Source: Odontocerum albicorne (lineage: Eukaryota; Arthropoda; Insecta; Trichoptera; Odontoceridae). From it: a stretch of DNA of 64,000 nucleotides. Shown piece after piece: positions 35,200 to 44,796 of the stretch. Each line of letters starts with the position of its first letter. Within the stretch, counting starts at the first letter, position 1. The stretch spans positions 15,661,112-15,725,111 of the forward strand of contig OX463854.1 of assembly GCA_949825065.1 (NCBI GenBank), given 5' to 3'. A program made the position numbers and the translations under genes. A model generated the notes under the pieces. It worked only from the letters and a program-made list of their open reading frames with translations, was not told where the DNA came from and searched no databases.

Positions 35200-35740
35200 C
35201 GGTTAATTATTAAGGATTTGAATCAGGGTGAAACTGTATCAACGATGATATTATGTTATTTTAGCCCCTCTTGCTCGATATCGGTCCCCGCAATTGCACC
35301 AGCCTCTAAGAGCAGCGTACGTTAGATAGCGGACGGTGGTCGCCGCTGCGGTCAATATTTGCTTGACGTACGTGACGGCAGTTTTGATGGCTTCATACGC
35401 ATCATTGCAGATTAATTATCACTTCGCAAATGAATGTTGCCTGATGTCATAACTGAGCAGCAGAAAAATGGCATTCAATAATCTACGTTTTTTTTTCATT
35501 CCGTCATGAAGCTTAATCGAAAACATTTGCCGCGAAATGCCGATGATTAAAATCGGTAAATTTGTTGAAACATTGTGTCCGAAATTTTTATCATAAATAA
35601 ACAAAGGTAAATACCACAATCAAGCCGGAGCACTTGAAAAAATCTTTGATGAACTAGTTTAGTACAATTGATTATGTATCTGATACTCGTACAAAAAATA
35701 AATGATTTGTTACGTGATCAAAGATGTCTTGAGGTTTTCA
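35200..35740. other. Spacer with small GC-richer patch
   Basis: About 35265-35400 is GC-richer (CTCGATATCGGTCCCCGC, GTTAGATAGCGGACGGTGG). No open frame or family was recognised. Confidence 0.4.
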
Positions 35741-35807
35741 CGGTTCTTTGTATCAGCTAGATAAGGCTATTCGGAGTATTGTACTACTAAGTGGTTTGGC
35801 TTATGAT

Positions 35808-35847
35808 GCCGACGTTTCGAAAACGTTGCAGTTTTCATCTTCAGGGC
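35808..35847 (-). ncRNA. Hammerhead-ribozyme-like motif
   Basis: Minus strand: GCC, CUGAAGA, U, helix II GAAAAC/GUUUUC (six perfect pairs, loop UGCAAC), GAAAC, GUC, GGC. GCC and GGC pair as stem I, and ACGU at the GAAAC-GUC junction is self-complementary. The complete consensus core is present. It pairs with an inverted, decayed second copy 48 bp away. Confidence 0.65.
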
Positions 35848-35894
35848 TTGTTCGTAGTCATTCGTACGTTTAAGGCGAAGTTTACTAAGAACTA

Positions 35895-35934
35895 GCCCTG
35901 AAGATAAAAACTGAAACATTTTTGAAAAGTCGGT
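35895..35934 (+). ncRNA. Hammerhead-ribozyme-like motif, decayed, opposite strand
   Basis: Plus strand: GCC, CUGAAGA, U, helix II AAAAA/UUUUU, GAAA, A, GUC, GGU. The core is kept, but GAAAC has become GAAAA. It lies head-to-head with the motif at 35808-35847, an arrangement seen in terminal repeats of Penelope-like elements. Confidence 0.5.
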
Positions 35935-35999
35935 ATCACAAGTATGGCCACGCGTTACAACACTCCGAAAGTTCTTATCCAAGTGATCTTTTTTTTGTA

Positions 36000-36295
36000 A
36001 TATTATTCTTTATATAATTGTGTAGTTATTTCACACATGAATCTATGTAAAAATATCGACTCATTGCCAATTTAATGCATACATATATTATGTTATTTGA
36101 AAGGGGGACATTTCAACGATAATTTTTATATCATTTTGTTGTAATGATACTTCAACGAACCTTCGGGAGTTTAGTTAAAACAATTATGCAGATCGATTTC
36201 TTCTCTGAAATCGATTAATCTATTTTGTCAAACATTGTTTTTAATGTTTATGTTAATCTTACATTTTTTTCCAATTATATGTTTAGTTTTTTTTT
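36000..36295. other. AT-rich spacer, no gene seen
   Basis: No feature recognised. Confidence 0.5.
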
Positions 36296-36299
36296 AACA

Positions 36300-36480
36300 T
36301 CCATCTCTAGTCGTCATCCTGATGGCTAAGCGCCGTTATCTTCGTGATGACGCTCCGCTTACTATTTTCCAGCGATTTCTATATCTGGCCATATGTGAAG
36401 CCTCGCACAGAATGGAGTTGGTAACGTCCTTGATCTAGTCTGTCCAACGCAAGGAGGCGCAGCCTTTTGGTCACCTAACA
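36300..36480 (-). pseudogene. LINE ORF2 C-terminal tail, remnant
   Basis: Minus strand: KRPKGCASLRWTD, IKDVTNSILCEAS, HMARYRNRWK, then RRLAIRMTTRDGC. LRW(T/V)DDIK...A.DR..W is the familiar C-terminal signature of insect LINEs. A longer stretch to about 36600 may belong to the same fragment. One or two stops. Confidence 0.65.
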
Positions 36481-36599
36481 TACAAGAAACATTGCCCAGC
36501 ATGATAGTCTTTTCGAGACCTGTATCACCTTGCTTTGATATGAGAAACTCAACTCCTTTTGTAGATAAATTATGGAGAGACGAGTTTATATGGAGTTCA

Positions 36600-37020
36600 A
36601 GTAATATAAACTTGTTTGTTCTTTTCGTCTAAAATGTGGGCAACATTTGTCTCCAGCACCACATCTCGAACACATCAATCTTTTTTGTATCGTTAGAGTT
36701 TTTTTCTCAATAAAATGTTTTAATTTTTAAAGTGTATGTTTATTGATCATAAGTGGAATAGTAATTTCTTTATAAAAAACATTAAAACGTTTCCCTTCGG
36801 ATAACTGTATTTAGTTTCAGCGCAAAATGTAAAAATGCATTAACCTAGACAGTATATAGGTATAACCACTTATTTTTTCGATTTCTTTTATGTTGTTATA
36901 ATAACACAATTATATAAGATTTAATGGAAAGTAGATACAGCATATTTCGACAAATTTATTGACTCCTGGCAATTTATTTCAATTAATTAGAAAAAAGTAA
37001 AACACCTTGACTGGATGAAA
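36600..37020. other. AT-rich spacer, no gene seen
   Basis: No feature recognised. Confidence 0.5.
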
Positions 37021-37024
37021 AACC

Positions 37025-37110
37025 AAACTGGGACTCTCATGAATCGAACCCAAAACCTTAAGATTGAAAGTTAATCGTACCGAAACTAGGTCACATAGAT
37101 CGCCGTTGTT
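37025..37110 (-). repeat. tRNA-like SINE head
   Basis: Minus strand: GCGATCTATGTGACCTAGTTTC (A box) and TTGGGTTCGATTCATG (B box). Body and tail are not evident. Confidence 0.6.
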
Positions 37111-37438
37111 ATTCATTAAGGAGATTAGAATACTAACGTTAAGTTTATTTTTAATTTCTAAAAGCGCTTTATCATTTTATTTTATAATTTACTACAAGAT
37201 TATGTATACTACGGACATTTTCAATAAAGAAATATTACCAAAATTTACATTTGCAAAAGTTCAGATTTCTGGGCGGAAGTCTTAAAAAAAATCTCGTCAC
37301 TTAACGAACCCATTGAGTAATACTTTATGAATCCATTAATAAATTCCCATCGACCTATTATATAATGTAATTAAACTAATAATTACGCATTCTTGAGTAT
37401 TTTTTTTCAGAATCTGTCCTTGTCTCAGTGTGAGTGAG

Positions 37439-37558
37439 ATGGCGTCTTTGATTGAAGAATCTCACTCGAATTTTCTGGCTCTACGTGAGAAGGATTGGAT
37501 GATGGAGAAGAAAGGGTTGGGGCAAGATGACAAACAAGGAGATAAAACTTTTCCGTAG
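37439..37558 (+). CDS. Candidate 39-residue ORF or exon beside the gap
   Basis: A small frame (MASLIEESHSNF...GDKTFP) begins 30 bases after TTTTTTTTCAG, which looks like a 3' splice acceptor (ending at 37410). It lies in a GC-richer unique block that stretches to the assembly gap at 37738. Charged, hydrophilic residues make it less AT-driven than other small frames in the window. I recognise no family. It may equally be non-coding conserved DNA. Confidence 0.15.
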   Translation: MASLIEESHSNFLALREKDWMMEKKGLGQDDKQGDKTFP

Positions 37559-37559
37559 A

Positions 37560-37737
37560 GTTTCTTCATCCTTCCCTCCGTGTTGATTTTCGCCGCAATT
37601 TTCAATTATCACCGCCCGATCGTCGGTACATGTCGGGGGGACTTAACAGCGTCTGGCTCATCTCTCGTTTCTCCTAAACCCTGTGTGTTGTTGTTCGCGG
37701 TACGAACAAATCGTACGTAACCTTTTAAGGACTCAGT
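37560..37737. promoter_or_regulatory. GC-rich unique island next to gap
   Basis: Sequence such as TTTTCGCCGCAATTTTCAAT, TATCACCGCCCGATCGTCGG and GTTCGCGGTACGAACAAATC is GC- and CpG-rich, unique in the window and cut by the gap. Candidate conserved element; no gene can be called. Confidence 0.3.
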
Positions 37738-37937
37738 NNNNNNNNNNNNNNNNNNNNNNNNNNNNNNNNNNNNNNNNNNNNNNNNNNNNNNNNNNNNNNN
37801 NNNNNNNNNNNNNNNNNNNNNNNNNNNNNNNNNNNNNNNNNNNNNNNNNNNNNNNNNNNNNNNNNNNNNNNNNNNNNNNNNNNNNNNNNNNNNNNNNNNN
37901 NNNNNNNNNNNNNNNNNNNNNNNNNNNNNNNNNNNNN
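37738..37937. other. Assembly gap, 200 N
   Basis: Exactly 200 unknown bases, the conventional placeholder for a gap of unknown or estimated size. Open frames drawn across it are meaningless. Confidence 0.99.
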
Positions 37938-38172
37938 TTGACTTATAAGATGAATAATTTAAAATAGATAAATATGGGGATAAATAAATGTATAGCATAA
38001 CTTTTATTACCATTATATTAAAATTTATTATAAAAAAACTAATGGGATGATAAATTTTAGGACACTCATTATTATATTGTTTATAGTAAAGGCATTCACG
38101 TTGTGGAGGTTTAAATACATTGTAATTTATTTTATCCAACACTGTTTATTCTACTTTTTTGTAACCGTATAA

Positions 38173-38210
38173 CCCTACCGGTTTCAAGGCTTTCACCTTA
38201 TCTTCAGGGG
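38173..38210 (-). ncRNA. Hammerhead-ribozyme-like motif
   Basis: Minus strand: CCC, CUGAAGA, U, helix II AAGG/CCUU with loop UGAAAG, GAAA, CCGG, GUA, GGG. It is the same motif as at 17423-17460, with the G-U pair of helix II changed to A-U so that the pairing is kept. A truncated partner without CUGAAGA lies on the plus strand at 38769-38794. Confidence 0.65.
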
Positions 38211-38339
38211 AGCATAAACAAGACTAAATTCTGTTCGAACTGGTACCGATTTACACCGCTTCAACGTTTTAGGACATTCTGGGTTGGGGACTGAGGGCTG
38301 AAGGAGGCATGGGACGATTTTGGCCAGCAGCGGAAAGAT

Positions 38340-38637
38340 TTTTGGGATATATGTGTTTACCAGATGTTCGCCTCGGTGACTTAGAAATTTCTAGGGCCTC
38401 TAATCTGTCCAATTTATTTCCGTTACTACTGATACGTAAGAATTGGCATCATCGATAGAAAAAAGTATGGTTTTCACGGTGACAATTATTAGCCATTTCA
38501 GAATAAATTAGAGGATTTGTTAAGGCGGATTTGTATTCACGAAATCTCTTTTCAAAGGATCTTCCTGTCTTTTCTATATAGAAATTATCAGTCAGCACAT
38601 AAAAGTTTATACACACCACTTTTGCTATGTATTCCAT
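38340..38637 (-). pseudogene. Penelope-like GIY-YIG endonuclease remnant
   Basis: Minus strand from 38637: VCINFYVLTDNFYIEKTGRS, then FEKRFREYKSAL, MANNCHRENHTF. The core YI(G)KTGRSFxxRFxEH is the GIY-YIG nuclease motif that follows the reverse transcriptase in Penelope-like elements. The catalytic Gly of YIG is Glu here and the GIY half is degenerate. After a frameshift near 38460 the reading continues SIDDANSYVSVVTEINWT, RLEALEISKS, as expected at the C terminus. Only this last domain of the protein survives. Confidence 0.7.
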
Positions 38638-38869
38638 TTTTGCCTTTCCCGTTAAATAGGAGTTTCCGGAGGTTAAAATTAGTGTAAAAAACTAGTTTTA
38701 TGTGACTTGGATTTTATTTTGGTTATTTCGTATATGTTTTTTTATAAATTGGACTTTGCTCCATTTATAGGTGAAAGCCTTGAAACCGGTAGGGTTATAC
38801 TCTTACAAAAAAGTGGAATAAACAGCGTTTGATAATATAAATTACACTCATTATTAATTATGTAGGTGC

Positions 38870-39470
38870 ACATATAACCCTGCGTTTAACTGTCAAGTTA
38901 AATTAAAAAACAAGCGCTGCTAAGATACTTGTAAACGAAATAGCGCTTTACAAGTTGTCCATTTATTATTTTGAAAAATTCAATAATTTTAAGGGAATAA
39001 TCCATGGGTACATACTCGTAGACATGATGTTATATTCCGTACATTTTATATTTTTGGTACCTTAATTTTTTATTGTTTGATTTCCATTAAAAATGTATGA
39101 TATAATATTGTGCTCGATATTGATTTAATTAAATTGATTATAATATAAATGTCAAAGAGCATGTTCTTAAAATGACTTGTCAAATGACACGCATTTGCGA
39201 CTGTTTAAAATGTAAGAGTTTCTATTATTTTTTTAATTTTATCTATCGCTTTATTGATCCATCTTAGAAATTACGATATTTTGTAAAATTTTGTTATTTC
39301 CACAAGCTCCAAACTAGTTTTCTCTTTCCTGTAATTGATATCGTTATATAACATATCATCATTCGCCACGATATATATTACTTCTTGTGAAGTATATTTT
39401 TTAGTTTTTTTTTTCTAAAACATGTGTTCAAACACTAACTAGCAAAATACTCATTTAAGGTAACTTATAC
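38870..39470. other. AT-rich spacer, no gene seen
   Basis: One TACTCGTA octamer at 39013. Nothing else. Confidence 0.5.
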
Positions 39471-39486
39471 ATTCTTGGATCACACG

Positions 39487-39813
39487 TTATTTTGTTACAC
39501 AAATCCATTTCAGATCTCGCCAACGTCTGCTATCACTTGGACAAAGACCTCTATCCTGTGCCTTATGAAAAACCTCTTGGATTTCTTGTATTCTCTTCCA
39601 CTTTCGAATGTTGCGAATCCAGGACATCGGTCTTCTTCTAGAACCGCGCCAGCTCCCAATCATTCCTTTAAGAATGAGCCGCTTGACTTGGTATTTGGAA
39701 CCACGCAGAAAATATCCCAAGTATGATACCTTCCCTTTGTTAATATTGGTCAACGCCTCACTTTTTGATGCAGTTCTTGAATGAAAATCGTGTGGCTGAC
39801 CATATATGTTCAA
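39487..39813 (-). pseudogene. LINE ORF2 C-terminal fragment, open for 108 codons
   Basis: Minus strand: INKGKVSYLGYFLRGSKYQV, KRLILKGMIGSWRG, SRRRPMSWIRNIRKWK, IQEVFHKAQDR. It follows the pattern (L)xYLGHxLRG.KY.LLRLI..GKI.GKR..GRRR.SWL.NIR.W......A.DR, the C-terminal tail of a common insect LINE group. The frame is uninterrupted, so this is a relatively young but strongly 5'-truncated insertion, and it ends at ICVTK. Confidence 0.75.
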
Positions 39814-39849
39814 GGAATTTGAAACATTTTCCTATGAATACACATTTCA

Positions 39850-40700
39850 TACGCTTTCAATCGCTTCTCGGTGTTTACCTTGAGGGTTTATGTCTCCAAT
39901 CTAAGTAACATTACAAAGTGTGTACATAGCACTTGATCTTTGTCGAAGTTTTACTTTTATTAAGAGATTGTAATCAATCTGTATAAAACTATATTGACCT
40001 TAGATTATTTAGAAAACAATAATTTCCTAAGTAGGTTGTAAATGCCACGAAAAGAAAATAGTTTTTTATCATGCGTATTTTTTAAGTTGCCGATTTAAAT
40101 TGACAAAAACCTCTTCTTTGAAGTCGCTTTAGCTAATATGATATAATTTTGGCTCGGTACGACGATATTTGCAATGATCCTTTGAACTAGAGTGTAACTC
40201 GCAGATACACGAATAACAGATGAGCTATTGTAAATAATATTTTTATTATTATTCTTTAATTTGTTTCAGGGCAGCTTTGGAAAAAAAATATTCGTTAAAG
40301 GCTTCAAACGTGCCGAGGAATAAGTTATTCTGGCATAATGTAATATTTTAAGAATTAATTAAAACATTCCGCATATTTTGAGAGGAAACTCCTGTATTTA
40401 TTTGGTTGGGGCTTTATCAAAATAATAATTGTTTCTTTATTTCATAAATTCAAATCAATTCCATGTTACTTTCCTTTTTTATGGTTATTTTTTGTATTTG
40501 TCTATTGGCGTTTGCTTACAAGATTTTTATTAAATTATATTTCCGGACTGAAAATGAATGATAATGAACGAACATTTTATTTAATTTTTTATGTTTTTAA
40601 ACAAATTTTGAAAATATATTTCTTCATTTAGATTTTGATTATTTTTAATATATCCAAATGAACAATAACGTATGTTATACTCGTATGTTGGCTGAAAAAT
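39850..40700. other. AT-rich spacer, no gene seen
   Basis: One TACTCGTA octamer at 40678. Confidence 0.5.
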
Positions 40701-40704
40701 TATT

Positions 40705-40850
40705 AACTTGTTGGCGTTGTGCACCAGCATGCTTGCTTAGCACCTACATATGCTGGATTCGATTCTCTGCGGTTTCTCGGTTGGTTATGATTATAGGCCT
40801 TTTTATCTAAGTTTATTGTTGACCCTAGTGCTTAATACCTATATTTACCT
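40705..40850 (+). repeat. Possible SINE or tRNA-like head
   Basis: B-box-like GGATTCGATTCTC preceded by TTGGCGTTGTGCACCAGC, followed by TTTCTCGGTTGGTTATGA and AGGCCTTTTTATC. Weak similarity to the SINE family in this window. Confidence 0.3.
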
Positions 40851-41335
40851 TTCATAAATCCTGTGGAGCGCTCCTTGAGTTATGATATTGAGCTATGTAA
40901 AAATAATTTTCTTTTTTTAAATTTTTATTTCTTGAATTGATTCAAACGCAATAAAAACATATTTTATTACCACAATAAAAGCTTTGCCTTTATAGTAAGT
41001 TCTTATGTTTTTTTTTAAAACGTGTCATATTTGTAGGATTGAATTATATTTTTTTTATATCTGAATGCTTTCGTATTTTGATTTTTTTTGCTCAAACACC
41101 AAATTTATGCCAGAATTTAAAAAATGCAAAGAGTATGCGTAAAAGGCTTAACCCACAAAACGCACTTTTAAACATTTATTTAGGTTTTTCCGTGCTTATT
41201 TTATTTAAGTTTATGCTTTAATTGTTAACAATTAAATATGCATCTAGTCTAACTAGGCGTATGCCTGTCCTAAGGCAGGTCGTTACATAAAGCTTGCGCC
41301 GTCGCTCCCAGTCTTCCCCTACTTCTAGCCTCCCT

Positions 41336-41497
41336 GTTATTTAAAAACCTCTGTCTCGATCTGTTATTTGAACACCTTTGTCTCGATCCGTTATTTAAAC
41401 ACCTCTGTCTCGATCTGTTATTTAAAAACCTCGGTCTTGATCTGTTATTTAAAAACCTTTGTCTCGATACGTTATTTAAAAACCTCTGTATCGATCT
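41336..41497. repeat. 27-bp tandem repeat, six units
   Basis: Units begin GTTATTT at 41336, 41363, 41390, 41417, 41444 and 41471; consensus GTTATTTAAAAACCTCTGTC followed by TCGATCT. The period is nine codons. Just before it, TGCCTGTCCTAAGGCAGGTC and CGCCGTCGCTCCCAGTCTTC look like a fragment of a retroposon. Confidence 0.9.
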
Positions 41498-41659
41498 GCC
41501 AAGCGGTCTTCCATGTTGTTAGGCTTGCATAATGATCTTTGGTGACCATGTCAACTGAGACTATTAAAAAAAATATCTTGGTATCATCTCTATGTATATT
41601 TTCAACTGTCCAAGAACTTGCAAAAACAATACTTAAACACTTGTTATTTAACACTTCTT

Positions 41660-42235
41660 AATTTTTTACTAAAATCTGGAATGAAAATATTTAAATGCAG
41701 AATATTTCTTTGTAAAATTTTTGATCAAAATCGATTCATATTTTTAATAAGCTAAATATTTGTCTATCAAATTTTTCAGTGTGCATGTGTACTCTGAATG
41801 CGAATGACAAAAAGTTGATTTTCTTTTATTTTGTAAATCTGTTTGTAAGTTATTTCTAAAAATAACATATAAGTTATTTTAATAATGCAAGTATTCTGCC
41901 CAATAGGTGCCTACCTATCGTCTTACAGAGTTACAGAGTTTTATAATATATTTCACTATAAGATTATCTGCACAGTATATACCGTATGTTCATTTCTTGT
42001 TTCACATCGACATTATTACTACCAAATTAAACATTGTATAGAGTTAACCTGTATCAACGTTTCAATAACGCTGTGAATCCGATTTTTCCCATTAACTGTG
42101 TTGAAAATACCATAATTTTCCCTGTTTTCATCTCACTCGATTAACATTACGCTTCCGTTGTTTGTTGTTTCTTCGTGCACTTAAATCAGTCCAACCAAAT
42201 GACCAAATTATATTAATTGTTCGTCTATAGTGACG
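41660..42235. other. AT-rich spacer, no gene seen
   Basis: No feature recognised. Confidence 0.5.
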
Positions 42236-42239
42236 CATC

Positions 42240-42440
42240 TCTAGCGCAGGGGAGTCCGTTAATATCCATACTAAAGTTTAATTTCTCCGCGCGAATAGCG
42301 AGCAGCAAGCGGTACAGCGCGAGCTGCAAGTTTTAAATGTTTCCGCGTCATTAGTGTAATGATCGACTTTATCCGCTGAACTGCATAAAGATGCACTTAC
42401 ACGGTTCATTCGAATGCTGCTGGGAGCGATCCATTTCAGT
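42240..42440. promoter_or_regulatory. GC-rich unique island, candidate conserved non-coding element
   Basis: Contains AATTTCTCCGCGCGAATAGC, AAGCGGTACAGCGCGAGCTG, TCATTAGTGTAATGATCGAC and CCGCTGAACTGCATAAAG. It is unique, without an open frame, and its composition differs sharply from the flanks. The TCATTAGTGTAATGA core is an inverted pair of homeodomain-like TAAT sites. Function inferred only. Confidence 0.3.
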
Positions 42441-42609
42441 TGTTTATCCGGCAGTTAAAAATTTATTATTGTTACTGAGAGAATCCAAGCAGTATCAAAT
42501 TGGTAATCTTTATTTGTAAAGAGAGTTTTGTAATGTACGAGTAGTATTGAACAATCCAAGCTGTTGTCCTCATTATCTGCGTGAAAAAAACAATTTCTTT
42601 CTAAGCAAG

Positions 42610-42780
42610 GATTGTCCCTCCGATCTGGTGATGGTAAGATCCTTAGACCAGGGGTTTTTAGATGATTAAATTTCCAAAGGTTACTAGATTTTTTTTAACG
42701 AGTTTCAGTTTGTTTTTCACTTAAGAATTCTATAACATGTTTCTTGTTGATTGAAAAATTTACTACACTGATAATTCTGC
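42610..42780 (+). repeat. Probable decayed SINE
   Basis: Head-like CCCTCCGATCTGGTGATGGT and AAGATCCTTAGACC, then GTTTTTCACTTAAGAATTCT, ATAACATGTTTCTTGTTGAT follow the order of the family body. No clear B box or tail. Confidence 0.4.
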
Positions 42781-43261
42781 CAATTTGTGGTGTTCATGAC
42801 GGAACTGTAATACAATATTAAACGGGAAGAATAAATACCTCTGTGTAGTGTACAATCTGTTTTTTTTTTGTTCTTGCACACCACTGTAGCTTACTTTGGA
42901 AGTGGAATTTGGATCAGAAATTTTAGATAATCTCTTTAATTTAGGAAGAAACAAGCATAACTTGACCTGAAATCAGCTAGGAAAAAAAATCGAAACAAGG
43001 AAAGTGTTTCCGAGCTCATTTTATGTCGCCAAGTCAAAGCTACATGTTTGAATAAGGATTCAAAAAATATCTGAGAACAATTTTAACAGTTACACAGAAA
43101 ATATGGATCAATTAAGCTCGTAGCGAAACACTGACGTGGTTAACTTTTTGTATAGATATTAACCTTGAATATAAGAAACACACTCCTGTATTTCAATGTT
43201 GTGTACAATATTCATTGACTCGTCTTCTAAACTAAAGCAAAACAAGGATATTTAATTTATG

Positions 43262-43460
43262 TGCAATTATCATTTGAAGTAATTTCATGTATAAGTCAGA
43301 TAAGTAAGTGCAATTATCGTTTGAAGTAATTTCATGGTATAGGTCAGATACGAGTAAGTAAGTGCAATTATCATTTGAAGTAATTCATTCTATAAGTCAG
43401 ATAAGTAAGTGCAATTATCATTTGAAATAATTTCATGGTATAAGTCAGATAAGTAAGTGA
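43262..43460. repeat. ~47-bp tandem repeat, four units
   Basis: Four units share GTGCAATTATCATTTGAAGT, AATTTCATGGTATAAGTCAG and ATAAGTAA. Units 1, 3 and 4 have GATAAGTAA where unit 2 has GATACGAGTAAGTAA (octamer at 43349), an exact TA duplication around CGAG. Confidence 0.9.
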
Positions 43461-43469
43461 TACATAGAT

Positions 43470-44260
43470 ATTTATCTTTACCTTCACTGACAAATTGAAA
43501 GTCAATGTCGATGACATATTTTAATTATAGATTGCAGCAAACAATATCGACATCATCGACATTGTTGGCTAATGGATAGCAAAGAAGAAAATGTTCATCC
43601 ACCGTCTTCATTCTTTCTATTTTCTCCTTCGCCAACTATACCTTTCTCATGGTTTTGATGTTGTACCAGTACTTTCGTAATTGGACCCTTGATCGATGAA
43701 AAACTTTAAAATCCTATACCCATCAAAAAGAAACAAAAACTATTTAATTAATAATACAAGTTTGAAATGTTTACTTTTCATTAGTTTCGATACTATTAAT
43801 TTTTTTCTCCTGATTTGAAATTTGAACACTGTTCTTTTTACACTCAAATGCTTTTATCAACTCAATTAAGCGTGCCTTTTCACTTCTCGTAAACAATTTT
43901 CTACCTTTTATTTAACCGATTCTCTCTCGAATAATGGTCATATACACTGTCAAATAAAAAAAAAAACGCGTGTAATTTTCGCGTCATTTGTTTACGCATG
44001 CGCGATGTGTGTTCAGAGCACTCACCGATTTCTTACTATTTCCATTTCATCACTTTTAAAGAATACAAAAAAGAAATATTCGGTAACTAACTGTTCACTG
44101 CGTATCCAGGGCGGCCTAGTTTACACCAAAGACCTTTAAGTGTGTTTCTCGCTGTAGAAAGCGCCTCGGTAGCTCTATAAAATGCAATAATTTCTTTGGT
44201 AAGAAATACTTAAAATTTGACATTTAGTTTTACTGTGTTGGACTAAGAATTCAGGCCTTA
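43470..44260. other. Spacer, no gene seen
   Basis: Contains an inverted pair CATTGACTTT / AATGTCGATGATGTCGATA region near 43500-43565 (AATGTCGATGACATA and GACATCATCGACATT) and a CpG-rich stretch near 43965-44015 (ACGCGTGTAATTTTCGCGTC, ACGCATGCGCGATG). No coding signal. Confidence 0.45.
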
Positions 44261-44304
44261 ATCTTAGTTAATGAAAATAATATTGAAAAAATAAAAAGAA
44301 ATAT

Positions 44305-44395
44305 CAAGAAATTTGGGTTTGGGATGGGACTCTATAAAATTGGGATTGGGATGGGAACGCTTTAAAATTGGGGTGGGAACTCTATAAAAATGTCC
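44305..44395. repeat. Short imperfect tandem, ~26 bp x 3
   Basis: Three copies of a TTGGGATGGGAACTCTATAAAA-like unit with variants (ACTCTATAAAATTGGGA, ACGCTTTAAAATTGGGG, ACTCTATAAAAATG). Non-coding. Confidence 0.7.
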
Positions 44396-44796
44396 ATAAA
44401 GTTTATGTTTCTTTAGTTTTTTCTTTAAATATCGATATGAATAAAGTTTCATCATCTAAATAATTCAAGATGATCGTTCCAAAATTACTACAGGCCAAGT
44501 AAACCGTTGGGGATTGCCACCTGGTAATAAATCCCTCAAATTATTATGCAATGAAATGTTTAATAAATAGACCACCAAATATGTGCTGTGCAACATGTGA
44601 TGCGTTGGTATCAAAAGATTCTATCGTCGCCAGGTCGAATGGACAGTCCATGCTTAGTTTTTTCTTCTGGAGTTGTTTCATTTTGATTCCAGTATTTTTG
44701 TTCGGAGCTGGTTAAAGTAGCATGATGATCGCCAACCTCCGGAGAGGAGAGTAATTTTAAAGAAGATATCAATACATACTCATTATATTACTCGTA

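Larger units (their letters stand above)
38075..38843 (-). mobile_element. Short Penelope-like element with 13-bp target duplication
   Basis: Bounded by perfect direct repeats ACACTCATTATTA (38062-38074 and 38844-38856), read as the target duplication. The two ends are inverted copies of one another (TTTATCCAACACTGTTTATT and CCCTACCGGTTTCAAGG on the left; CCTTGAAACCGGTAGGG and AATAAACAGCGTTTGATAAT on the right), the pseudo-LTR arrangement of Penelope-like elements. The left end carries a full hammerhead-like motif. The interior encodes a remnant of the GIY-YIG endonuclease; the reverse transcriptase is absent. Confidence 0.75.

Noticed and set aside
37609..38142. 177-codon minus-strand frame across the N stretch
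   Set aside because: Most of it is the 200-N gap read as unknown residues.
41336..41497. CRISPR-like array
   Set aside because: Units are head-to-tail without spacers, and the context is eukaryotic.
43262..43460. Direct repeats with spacers
   Set aside because: The whole 47-bp period is repeated; there are no unique spacers.
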